This document shows, one piece after another, positions 27,546 through 35,345 of a stretch of DNA of 38,096 nucleotides (the first letter of the stretch is position 1; every line of letters starts with the position of its first letter). Origin of the DNA: a virus. The position numbers and the translations under genes were made by a program. A model generated the notes under the pieces. The model was not told the DNA's origin and did not search any database. It worked only from the letters and a program-made list of their open reading frames with translations. The DNA lies in IMG/VR virus record IMGVR_UViG_3300024356_000018, positions 1-38,096 of that record; one strand, written 5' to 3'.

Positions 27546-29696
27546 TTATATTGTAAAAGAAGCTCCTACCCTGGATTTTGTTTCGGGAAGTTCGTTGGCT
27601 TCCTGTGCTCCATCAGGGGATTTCTGCAGTGCCAATGCCTCGGATTCCTGGATAGGTAATCTTACAAGATTAAGAGTTTGTTCAAACTTGCCATTGGCAA
27701 ATACATTTTCTATGTCTACTATGCTGTACTTGCCGGAAAAAGGCACATAGCTGTAAGGTCCTTTCGTAGGATCAGCTAGGCCAGTCTGCTCACTGTAGTC
27801 AGTGGGAGATAGAAAAGTAAGATGCACATAGAGTTCGTGTCCATCCATTGCTAGACTTCCGTTACTAATTGGCACTGTCTGATAGATACCCACATTATCA
27901 AAAATATTATCTTGTTTTATAAATGTGGGGTCTCCCACTATGCGCAATCTAACCTTGATCATATCCCCACGACTATCCATCTGTCTGGCTCGATGGGCAT
28001 CCATTGTTGCAGCACTCTTTCCATCTGCACCAGGAGCTTCAGCATCTCCCTGAATATAGCGTACTGGTATTACCTGTGTGAAACTACTGGGGTTGGTGGT
28101 TTCTCCTGATCGTATTACCTTGGTGGCGTTTGTATCAGCCATATTTTCTGTAGCCAGCCCACGTTCCTTATTGTCAGCACCAGCCATAAAGTTAGTGGTG
28201 TTAAGTATAGTTGATTCGTTGAAGTATAACATATTGAAATCTAAAGCTAATTCAATTATGTCATTATTTTTTCCCGTGTAGATATATTGATAATCTTTTA
28301 CTACACCGGGTATCTGTCCGGCTAGTTCACTAGCTGGATGTGAATTATGCTGAAGCCATTTCTTTACGTGATATTCTACTTCATAGATATAGCTGTTTAT
28401 TTTTGTATCAAAATTTTTAATTTTGACTATGGGAATTATTTTAAATCCTTTAAAGCTATTACTGGAAATAGGATTAGTTTTATCTTTATCTGATTTAATA
28501 TCTTTGACGCTGACCTGGTAGGGCACAACTTGAGTTCTGTAATACTCACTGTTAATAATTAAATCCTCTATTACATTGTCTATTCGAGTCCTGCTAGGTA
28601 TTTTAAATTCGTTACCCTCAAAACTAATCGCAGTAAACTCCTTACCTACAGAACTTTGTATACTAGCCTTTTTTGAGTCTCTTGTATTGTTAACTACAGG
28701 TATGCTATTTTTGTTATTTTGATAGGTAGGGGACTCCCCTATCTCTTTATCCATAATAACTCGGTATTCGTGAGCATATTGCATTTTTCCCAGAGCAACC
28801 TGATCTAGATAGAACTTGTTGACAGCGTCCACAAAGCCTGAAGCCAAAAACTTCTGGCTAGGTTTAGCTGGTTGTATCTCGGGAGCATCTGACTGGGCCG
28901 CCAGGGTTATTGGTTTACTAGCCCCTACGCCTAGAAAATCAATTACATTTTCCCCTTTAATACTAAACGAGGTGGGGGCTTGCGCTATTACTTCTGTAAT
29001 TGCATTTTGATTAAAAGGTACTGCTTCTATAGCATATTCTGTTCCCCTAGTAGAAATTTTAGTTTTCATAGTTATTATACTAATGGGGAGATACTTTGTG
29101 AGCCCGGGAATTAATCCTGGACGTGGCGGGTCGCTGCTATAAAAATCTATTTGCAACATATAGGGAGCTCGAGACCAGTCCCGTATACCCTTTTGTTTGC
29201 ATAAAGCAACCATACGATTTAGCAGCGTAAATCCCACTGGTTCAATTATTGTAAAACTTAAATTAACTAGGTTGCTGTTTTTATTTTGAAATGTCTTGCC
29301 AACAACTGTGCGTATTTTAAGATTGTCCCAATAAAAATCTTCCTGAAAAAAATCATTACGTTTAAAATCTTCCCCGCGGCGCCCAGCGCCAGCAATTAGA
29401 ACATTTTTTGGTGTATATTTTCCCTTGCTAACTACGTCGTTGTAGTCCTGCTGTTCAAGCAGTGCTAGGCTTAGACTATAGGTATAACTAGCAAAATAGT
29501 GTAGAGGATTAACTATAACTTTTTGCTTGATCTCATATTCGCGTTCGGCTACTACTTCCACTGGAGGCAGAGACTTTTCTTCGTACCCAGCGCCACCAGC
29601 TACATCGACCCTTAGTGGTGGCTCTGATATACGTTGCTGTTGTTGAGGATCTGGTGGAGGTGGTGCTGGTTCACGAAATCTTGAAAGTTCAGCCAT
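27546..29696 (-). CDS. Baseplate hub protein, possibly gp27-like
   Basis: A 716-residue protein. The N-terminus is a Pro/Gln-rich tail (EPAPPPPDPQQQQ) before VNPLHYFASYTYSLSLALLE, FYWDNLKIRTVVG and SFTIIEPVGFTLLNRMVALC, which I associate with hub-like structural proteins of marine T4-type phages. The C-terminal half is beta-rich, with IKVRLRIVGDPTFIKQDNIF (residues around 577-596) and a final GKYSIVDIENVFANGKFEQT pattern seen in hub proteins that contact gp5. It sits between gp53 and gp5, three bases before gp5. gp27 (391 residues) is the T4 partner of gp5, so a gp27 role is likely but the size is nearly double. Alternatives: a hub fused to another baseplate part. Confidence 0.55.
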   Translation of the reverse strand: MAELSRFREPAPPPPDPQQQQRISEPPLRVDVAGGAGYEEKSLPPVEVVAEREYEIKQKVIVNPLHYFASYTYSLSLALLEQQDYNDVVSKGKYTPKNVLIAGAGRRGEDFKRNDFFQEDFYWDNLKIRTVVGKTFQNKNSNLVNLSFTIIEPVGFTLLNRMVALCKQKGIRDWSRAPYMLQIDFYSSDPPRPGLIPGLTKYLPISIITMKTKISTRGTEYAIEAVPFNQNAITEVIAQAPTSFSIKGENVIDFLGVGASKPITLAAQSDAPEIQPAKPSQKFLASGFVDAVNKFYLDQVALGKMQYAHEYRVIMDKEIGESPTYQNNKNSIPVVNNTRDSKKASIQSSVGKEFTAISFEGNEFKIPSRTRIDNVIEDLIINSEYYRTQVVPYQVSVKDIKSDKDKTNPISSNSFKGFKIIPIVKIKNFDTKINSYIYEVEYHVKKWLQHNSHPASELAGQIPGVVKDYQYIYTGKNNDIIELALDFNMLYFNESTILNTTNFMAGADNKERGLATENMADTNATKVIRSGETTNPSSFTQVIPVRYIQGDAEAPGADGKSAATMDAHRARQMDSRGDMIKVRLRIVGDPTFIKQDNIFDNVGIYQTVPISNGSLAMDGHELYVHLTFLSPTDYSEQTGLADPTKGPYSYVPFSGKYSIVDIENVFANGKFEQTLNLVRLPIQESEALALQKSPDGAQEANELPETKSRVGASFTI

Positions 29697-29702
29697 TGAT
29701 CG

Positions 29703-30008
29703 TTACCCTAGAATAGAAATTAGGTTAGTCTGTTTTGGTATATAAATTTGAATTCCTGGTACCATATCAAAAACAGGATCTTGAAGTATATTAGGGTTGC
29801 GCATAGCGAACACCCACCAAAGATTTACATCGTCATATAGGTCATAAGCCAAGAGATCCGGACGCCATTTATAGGCTGCTGGCAGAGTGTAGAGCACATC
29901 ATTGGCTAACTTAGGAATAACTGGCAAGTCTAGAACACCTAGATATTTGCCTGTACTGCCAGTGGCAAAATAATAGGGACTATTTTTTTCGTAACTAACT
30001 TTAACCAT
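29703..30008 (-). CDS. 53: Baseplate wedge protein gp53-like
   Basis: A 101-residue protein, shorter than T4 gp53 (196). YKWRPDLLAYDLYDDVNLWW, then VFAMRNPNILQDPVFDMVPG and IQIYIPKQ form the gp53/LysM-like core, with a Trp-Trp pair and a final Gly-x-x-IP turn. gp53 helps join wedges in the T4 baseplate. It starts at ATG 30008, overlapping the stop of the upstream tube-cap gene by one base (TAATG), and ends six bases before the hub gene. The size reduction suggests only the core domain is kept. Confidence 0.82.
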   Translation of the reverse strand: MVKVSYEKNSPYYFATGSTGKYLGVLDLPVIPKLANDVLYTLPAAYKWRPDLLAYDLYDDVNLWWVFAMRNPNILQDPVFDMVPGIQIYIPKQTNLISILG

Positions 30009-30961
30009 TAGATAAATCCTCCACGATTGCTAGTTGGGCCCTTGGTTAATTCGCCCTTGGCATATTTGTCCAGAGTAAAGTTTTCATAGATATTTCTACG
30101 ACTATAAACTGGCTGTAGGGTAACGCTTAGGGAACTCATTGTGGGTAATCTTACTGTGGCTTTGTCAATAGTTGTTATAGGCTCTGTTGGTCCACCACTC
30201 CAGTCATATTTTGGCTGTCTAGTAGTACTGCGTGTCATAGGCACATTTATATAATCTACGTCACTGGGCATAGTATGGCTAAACTGTGTTACCACACAGG
30301 GAACATTGGGCAAATAAGGTGCTCCATAGCCGTTTAAAAATACTAGTGGCGGAGGAGTGCCGGCAATGCTGTCGCCTCCAAAAAACATCTTGGTACAGCT
30401 ACGGAAAAAATGTACAGCAGCCATAAGATATCTACCCTCGGCCATATTTTGTACAGTAAATTCGCCGTTGATAGTTATAGCACCAACCTCGCTGCTCTGA
30501 TAGAACACTATGGGATAATTGCTATGAGTAAGACTTTCCACACCATACTTGGCGGAGTGTGCTATAGACACCTGTGGTGTATAGGGAAATATAACGCCGT
30601 TGGTCTCCTGAAGTGGAGACATAAATATACTATCACTGTACTTAAAATAAGACGAGCTTGCTGGAGCTAGACTAATTCTCACACGCCAATCACTATCTGC
30701 ATTTAATACTTGTGCGCCCCCACTTTTCATATCAATGTTAAGTACTTGCCCCTTGATACTGTCTAGAGCATCACGGCCACCCTTGGCAATAGCACCCCCT
30801 AGTCTAGATGCACCCTCGCCCACATTGTTTAATAATTTTGTGGCGCCCGTGGACACTGATTGTTTAACTTTTTCTAGACTAAATGTACCCATTGTGCCCG
30901 AGGACTGCTTGGCACCAGAAAAGTTTTGTTCTAATTGTTTTTGTTCCCAATATCCAGCCAT
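30008..30961 (-). CDS. Tail tube initiator/cap, gp48- or gp54-like
   Basis: A 317-residue protein, close to T4 gp54 (320) and gp48 (364). After a flexible, Gly/Ser/Ala-rich start (about residues 1-70, with a segment LGGAIAKGGRDALDSIKGQV), the DWRVRISLAPASSSYF strand begins a tube-like beta domain. FPYTPQVSIAHSAKYGVE, NGEFTVQNMAEGRYLMAAVH and LPTMSSLSVTLQPVYSRRN follow. gp48 and gp54 cap the baseplate and start tail tube polymerisation. It is the first gene of the leftward structural block, preceded by a late-type box 25 bases upstream, in the shared divergent region. Which of the two T4 proteins it matches cannot be told here; only one is present in this block. Confidence 0.7.
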   Translation of the reverse strand: MAGYWEQKQLEQNFSGAKQSSGTMGTFSLEKVKQSVSTGATKLLNNVGEGASRLGGAIAKGGRDALDSIKGQVLNIDMKSGGAQVLNADSDWRVRISLAPASSSYFKYSDSIFMSPLQETNGVIFPYTPQVSIAHSAKYGVESLTHSNYPIVFYQSSEVGAITINGEFTVQNMAEGRYLMAAVHFFRSCTKMFFGGDSIAGTPPPLVFLNGYGAPYLPNVPCVVTQFSHTMPSDVDYINVPMTRSTTRQPKYDWSGGPTEPITTIDKATVRLPTMSSLSVTLQPVYSRRNIYENFTLDKYAKGELTKGPTSNRGGFI

Positions 30962-30986
30962 AGCGCGAAGACCCTATAATATTGGG

Positions 30987-30994
30987 TATTTATC
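30987..30994 (-). promoter_or_regulatory. Late-type promoter box GATAAATA for the structural block
   Basis: The minus strand reads GATAAATACCC, 25 bases upstream of the ATG at 30961, followed by ATAGGGTCTTCGCG before the start. It is in the 123-base divergent region facing away from the gp55 promoter. As the first box of the block it is the most likely source of the long baseplate transcript. Confidence 0.55.
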
Positions 30995-31037
30995 AGTAAA
31001 ATTAACTACTATTATTTTAAAAATTATTAACAAGGTA

Positions 31038-31066
31038 TTGACAAAACATTTATTTTTTAGTAATAT
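31038..31066 (+). promoter_or_regulatory. Strong sigma-70-type promoter for gp55, gp47 and gp46
   Basis: TTGACA at 31038-31043 and TAATAT at 31061-31066 are separated by exactly 17 bases. The -35 is perfect and the -10 differs from consensus at two positions. Transcription would start near 31073, just before or within the GAGG ribosome site at 31073-31076, so the leader may be very short. This places the late sigma factor and recombination genes under host polymerase. Confidence 0.65.
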
Positions 31067-31072
31067 TCCATT

Positions 31073-31076
31073 GAGG
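31073..31076 (+). promoter_or_regulatory. Shine-Dalgarno GAGG before gp55
   Basis: GAGG is eight bases before the ATG at 31085. It supports that start. Most other genes here lack such a clear site. Confidence 0.6.
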
Positions 31077-31084
31077 ACCAAAAA

Positions 31085-31969
31085 ATGAAATTTAACTATC
31101 TAAACAACAAAGACATACTGAAGGAAATACATAAAAGCAAAAATAGTTATTGTGTATACAAAGATCAAGACGCAGCTGACTATGACCTCATACTCGCTGA
31201 CGTCTCCAAGATCAATAAAAAGAACATACTACAAGCTAGAAAGAATCGTGCTGAGCGCCTAGCCAAACTTGCACACGACAATGCCGTGGCAGCCACTGGG
31301 CAAAAGCAAAAAATGGAAAACTTTGAAATAAAGTATACCAAGATTCCTCAGACTGATGTAGTGTTCAGAGTGATGACCTGGGAGCATATTCCACTGGATG
31401 ATGCCAAGACGCAGCGAGCCCGTGATGCTGCTCGTGAACTCTACGAGGACGAAGAGGAAGAAGCCTACACTGAATATGACGAGGATGATCCTAAACATAA
31501 CAAATACGTCAAGGTAAACTTCCCACCTTTTCAGCATTTTAGGGTGGATGAAGAAGGGACACCGGTCTTGGTGGGCAAGAGCCACTGGCAGGGTGGCCTA
31601 AAACGTGGAAAGTTTTGCCGTGATCACGGACAGATGACCAACAAGCTGGCTCATATGTTTATTAAATTATGTGAACGTTATGCCACTCGTAGTAACTGGC
31701 GCGGCTACACCTATAACGATGAAATGCGAAGTCAGGCACTGCTACAGCTATCACAAATTGGACTACAATTTGACGAGAGTAAAAGTCAGAATCCCTTTGC
31801 CTACTACACCGCCGCCATCACAAATAGTTTTACTCGAGTACTCAACATCGAAAAACGCAATCAAAATATTCGAGATGATATATTAGAAATGAACGGACTG
31901 AATCCCAGTTACACTCGTCAGGGGGCAGGTAGTTGGTCTGGTGGAGATTCAAATTATTATGACGAGTAA
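31085..31969 (+). CDS. 55: Late transcription sigma factor gp55-like
   Basis: A 294-residue protein. The C-terminal part from about residue 165 carries gp55 features: SHWQGGLKRGKFC, LAHMFIKLCERYATRSNWRG, YTYNDEMRSQAL, SQNPFAYYTAAITNSFTRVL and IEKRNQNIRDDILEMNGLNP. These match sigma region 2 as found in gp55, which binds RNA polymerase and recognises the TATAAATA-type late box. T4 gp55 is 185 residues, so about 110 residues at the N-terminus are extra, including an acidic run EDEEEEAYTEYDEDD (121-135). It has a strong early promoter and a good ribosome site. The nATAAATA boxes upstream of the leftward structural genes are its expected targets. Confidence 0.85.
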   Translation: MKFNYLNNKDILKEIHKSKNSYCVYKDQDAADYDLILADVSKINKKNILQARKNRAERLAKLAHDNAVAATGQKQKMENFEIKYTKIPQTDVVFRVMTWEHIPLDDAKTQRARDAARELYEDEEEEAYTEYDEDDPKHNKYVKVNFPPFQHFRVDEEGTPVLVGKSHWQGGLKRGKFCRDHGQMTNKLAHMFIKLCERYATRSNWRGYTYNDEMRSQALLQLSQIGLQFDESKSQNPFAYYTAAITNSFTRVLNIEKRNQNIRDDILEMNGLNPSYTRQGAGSWSGGDSNYYDE

Positions 31970-31992
31970 ACTTCAGTTAGGTAATCTTGCTA

Positions 31993-32022
31993 TTGCATTT
32001 CAGACAGACTATAAGCTATAAT
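31993..32022 (+). promoter_or_regulatory. Possible sigma-70-type promoter upstream of gp47
   Basis: TTGCAT (31993-31998) and TATAAT (32017-32022) are 18 bases apart. The predicted start would fall at about 32029-32030, on the gp47 ATG, giving a leaderless mRNA while the only ribosome site (AGG at 32023-32025) would be lost. A chance match is therefore quite possible. Confidence 0.25.
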
Positions 32023-32029
32023 AGGTGTT

Positions 32030-33052
32030 ATGTCTACACTTTTTAAACGAGCAGCTATCTGCACTGATATACATTTTGGGTTAAAATCTAATAGTACACA
32101 GCACAATGAAGATTGTCTAAACTTTATCAAGTGGTTTACCGCCAAGGCCCGAGAAGAGGGTTGTGATACAGCCTTGTTCCTGGGCGACTGGCATAACAAT
32201 CGTGCAAGCATCAACATTGTCACGCTTAACTATAGCCTTAGAGCACTGGAGCATCTAAATGACAATTTTAATGCTGTTTATTTTATTCCTGGCAATCACG
32301 ATCTTTATTATCGTGACAAACGTGATGTACAAAGTGTGGAATGGGCACGGCACCTACCTAACGTTCATATATGCAATGATTGGTTTGACAGTGGCGACGT
32401 GGTTATTGCTCCTTGGCTGGTTGGTAATGACCATAAAAGAATTCCCAAATTAAAGGCACGTTATATGTTTGGGCATTTTGAACTACCGCATTTTTATATG
32501 AATGCGATGGTGCAGATGCCCGAACACGGCGAAGTAAAAGCTGACCTATTCAAGAATTTTGATCGTGTCTACACAGGTCATTTTCACAAAAGACAGACAC
32601 GAGGCAATATTACCTACATTGGTAATTGTTTCCCGCACAACTACGCTGATGCTGGTGATGATGAACGTGGTATGCTGGTGTTGGACTGGGACGGAACTGA
32701 AGAATATTTTGCCTGGCCTGATCAACCCAAGTACCGTGTCTATAATCTCGGAGAGCTTCTAGAAGAAGCAGACGCAGCACAAAAATTGCTGGAAAATATG
32801 CACGTAAGAGTCAATCTAGACATTGACATAAGCTACGAAGAAGCTAGCTTTTTACGTGATACCTTTTTAAATCAGTATAAACTCCGTGAAATCAGTCTAC
32901 TGCCCAAGAAAAACACTGACCTCGAACAATACGAGATTCAGGGTAATGTAAAATTTGAAAGCGTAGATCAGATTGTAATTAATCAGCTGACTAATATTGT
33001 AGAAGGACAGTTTGATAAAAAACTATTACTAGACATCTATAGGAATCTTTAA
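32030..33052 (+). CDS. 47: Recombination nuclease subunit gp47-like (SbcD/Mre11 family)
   Basis: A 340-residue metallophosphoesterase, close in length to T4 gp47 (339). It has the motifs DIH (D13, H15), GDWHNNR (D53), GNHD (88-91) and TGHFHKR near residue 182, which bind the two catalytic metal ions. With gp46 it forms the exonuclease complex that resects DNA ends and supports recombination-dependent replication; it also helps degrade host DNA in T4. It follows gp55 and lies five bases before gp46, the T4 gene order. No Shine-Dalgarno beyond AGG at 32023-32025. Confidence 0.92.
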   Translation: MSTLFKRAAICTDIHFGLKSNSTQHNEDCLNFIKWFTAKAREEGCDTALFLGDWHNNRASINIVTLNYSLRALEHLNDNFNAVYFIPGNHDLYYRDKRDVQSVEWARHLPNVHICNDWFDSGDVVIAPWLVGNDHKRIPKLKARYMFGHFELPHFYMNAMVQMPEHGEVKADLFKNFDRVYTGHFHKRQTRGNITYIGNCFPHNYADAGDDERGMLVLDWDGTEEYFAWPDQPKYRVYNLGELLEEADAAQKLLENMHVRVNLDIDISYEEASFLRDTFLNQYKLREISLLPKKNTDLEQYEIQGNVKFESVDQIVINQLTNIVEGQFDKKLLLDIYRNL

Positions 33053-33057
33053 TCTCT

Positions 33058-34830
33058 ATGTTCAAGATTAAGTCGTTAACATTAAAAAACTTTATGAGTG
33101 TGGGTAACGCCACTCAGGGTGTTAATTTTGATCGCGATGATCTCACACTGGTACTGGGAGAGAACGTAGACCTTGGTGGTGATGATGCTGGCGCACGTAA
33201 TGGCACTGGCAAGACCACAATTATTAATGCTCTTTCCTATGCGCTCTATGGCGAAGCATTGACCAAAATTAAAAAAGATAATCTGATTAACCGCACCAAT
33301 GCCAAAAATATGTTGGTGACCATTGACTTTGAGTGTAACGGTCAGGAATATAGAATTGAGCGCGGTCGTAAACCCAATATAATGAAGTTTTTTATTGGTG
33401 GTGACGAGCAAGAGCAGAAGGAAGATGAGAGCCAGGGCGATAGTCGTGAAACACAGGCGGCTATCGAGCATCTTCTTAATATGAGTCCCGATATGTTTAG
33501 ACACATTGTGGCGCTAAACACCTACACAGAGCCTTTCCTGAGTCTCAGGGCTAATGATCAACGAAGTATAATTGAGCAACTACTGGGTATAACCCTACTC
33601 AGCGAAAAAGCTGAAGCTCTCAAAGAACAGCAGAAGTTAACCAAGGAAGCGATTCAGGAAGAAGACTTTAGGATCAAGGCCACACTGGATGCCAACAAAC
33701 GTATTCAGGAACAGATAGCCAGTACTGAACGTAGACAGAAACTTTGGCGTCAGAAACACGATGAAGAACTGGTTGCTATACAATCAGCCTATGACGAGCT
33801 GGCTAAACTGGACATCGAACAAGAATTACTAGCGCATCAGGCCCTTGTTAATCATAGAGAAAAAACACGAACTCTCCAGGAAAGTGAACGCTGGATCAAG
33901 AGCATAGATAGTGATAATGCAAAATTAAACAAGGCTGTAGAAGCTTTACAGCGAGATCTAGATGCTTTGGCCAAGCACGAATGTTATGCCTGTGGTCAAG
34001 CATTGCACGACGACAAACAAGATGAAATACGTAGTGCAAAAAACAAACAATTACAAGAAGCAACCTTACAGATTTTGACTAACGAAACACAACGTCAGGA
34101 ACATCAGCAAATAGTAGAATCTTTGAAAAATCTTGGACCAGCACCCACAACCTTCTACGCCACTGAGAGCGATGCTTTTGAACATCGCAGCAGTATGGCA
34201 GCTCTACTTACACAACTAGTATCTAAACAATCCGAACAAGATCCCTATCAGGATGCCATCATAGAAATGCGTGAGCAGGCACTACAGGAGGTAAGTTATG
34301 ATCTAATTAATGAACTTACTAGTCTAAGAGATCATCAGGAATTTTTACTTAAACTATTGAGCAACAAGGACAGTTTTATACGTAAGCGTATCATTGACCA
34401 AAACTTAAACTATCTAAATGCTCGTCTGGGTTACTATCTAGATAAAATTGGTCTACCACACACGGTTAAATTTAACAACGACCTCACTGTGAGCATTGAA
34501 GAACTTGGTCGTGAACTGGACTTTGACAACCTAAGCCGTGGTGAACGCAACAGATTGATTCTAAGTTTGAGCTGGGCGTTCCGTGATGTCTGGGAAAGCT
34601 TGTATCAGCCTGTGAACTTGTTGTTCATCGATGAGCTTATTGATAGTGGACTGGATAGTTCCGGAGTGGAAAATAGTCTAGCACTGCTCAAGAAGATGAG
34701 CCGTGAGGGTAACAAGAGTGTCTGGTTAGTCAGTCACAAAGACGAACTAATTGGACGAGTAAGTAATATAATGCGTGTGGTCAAGGAAAACGGCTATACT
34801 ATGTATAACACAGACCTGGAGACAGCGTGA
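33058..34830 (+). CDS. 46: Recombination nuclease ATPase subunit gp46-like (SbcC/Rad50 family)
   Basis: A 590-residue ATPase, near T4 gp46 (560). GARNGTGKTT (45-54) is the Walker A site. Long helical arms (about 170-460) flank a zinc hook CYAC (C309, C312). LSRGE (492-496) is the ABC signature, LLFIDELID with D525/E526 is Walker B, and SHKDEL near 560 is the H loop. With gp47 it processes DNA ends using ATP. The signature has Arg in place of the second Gly, as in many phage members. Its stop codon overlaps the GTG start of the SDR gene (GTGA). Confidence 0.93.
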   Translation: MFKIKSLTLKNFMSVGNATQGVNFDRDDLTLVLGENVDLGGDDAGARNGTGKTTIINALSYALYGEALTKIKKDNLINRTNAKNMLVTIDFECNGQEYRIERGRKPNIMKFFIGGDEQEQKEDESQGDSRETQAAIEHLLNMSPDMFRHIVALNTYTEPFLSLRANDQRSIIEQLLGITLLSEKAEALKEQQKLTKEAIQEEDFRIKATLDANKRIQEQIASTERRQKLWRQKHDEELVAIQSAYDELAKLDIEQELLAHQALVNHREKTRTLQESERWIKSIDSDNAKLNKAVEALQRDLDALAKHECYACGQALHDDKQDEIRSAKNKQLQEATLQILTNETQRQEHQQIVESLKNLGPAPTTFYATESDAFEHRSSMAALLTQLVSKQSEQDPYQDAIIEMREQALQEVSYDLINELTSLRDHQEFLLKLLSNKDSFIRKRIIDQNLNYLNARLGYYLDKIGLPHTVKFNNDLTVSIEELGRELDFDNLSRGERNRLILSLSWAFRDVWESLYQPVNLLFIDELIDSGLDSSGVENSLALLKKMSREGNKSVWLVSHKDELIGRVSNIMRVVKENGYTMYNTDLETA

Positions 34831-35345
34831 AGATTTTAATCACGGGCACATCAGGTCTGGCACAAGGACTGCTTAATTTACTGGAACTAGAGCACACAAT
34901 TACCTGTGTGAGTAGATCCACTGGCTACGATATACTGGAAGTTGATACCTGGGCAAGCAATTTTTTAGACTATGATATGGTAATCAATAACGCCTATGAT
35001 GGCCTAGGTCAACTCAAGGTACTGGAATATTTTTATTCTCACTGGCATCTAGATGCCAACAAACACATTATTAATATAGGAAGCAGAGCCAGTTACTTCC
35101 CCCGCAGTGAACAACATCTAGACTCTGAATACTGGCCCTATCGCTTGCACAAACAGGCACTGGAAAAAGCCTGGGAAAAAATGGTTAACAGCCAGTGTGA
35201 TATAAAATTAATCAATCCCGGTCCACTGGACACAGACTTGATTAGAAATTTAGAAATTACCAAGATGCCTGTCACGGAAGCTGCTGAGTGTATGTCTAAG
35301 TTTATATTTGACCCAAGGATTAAGAGAGTGGACCTATGGCTATAA
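34827..35345 (+). CDS. Short SDR-like NAD(P)-binding oxidoreductase
   Basis: A 172-residue protein. MKILITGTSGLAQGL is a nucleotide-binding strand and TGxSGxxxG loop (6-14), INNA (53-56) matches the SDR NNA motif, and S86 with Y105-x3-K109 (YRLHK) could be the catalytic Ser, Tyr and Lys. The protein is shorter than typical SDRs (about 250), so the substrate-binding part is reduced. It starts with GTG inside the gp46 stop and ends ten bases inside the radical SAM gene, so the three are translationally linked. It may act on the same substrate as that enzyme, or produce a modified sugar or cofactor. Substrate unknown. Confidence 0.7.
   Translation: MKILITGTSGLAQGLLNLLELEHTITCVSRSTGYDILEVDTWASNFLDYDMVINNAYDGLGQLKVLEYFYSHWHLDANKHIINIGSRASYFPRSEQHLDSEYWPYRLHKQALEKAWEKMVNSQCDIKLINPGPLDTDLIRNLEITKMPVTEAAECMSKFIFDPRIKRVDLWL

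Noticed and set aside
27531-27560. TATAAATT just upstream of gp5 as a late promoter.
   Set aside because: It lies only a few bases before the ATG, too close compared with the 20-27 bases seen for the other boxes.
31993-32022. A separate strong promoter for gp47.
   Set aside because: Kept only as a low-confidence feature because its predicted transcript would start at the ATG and lack a ribosome site.
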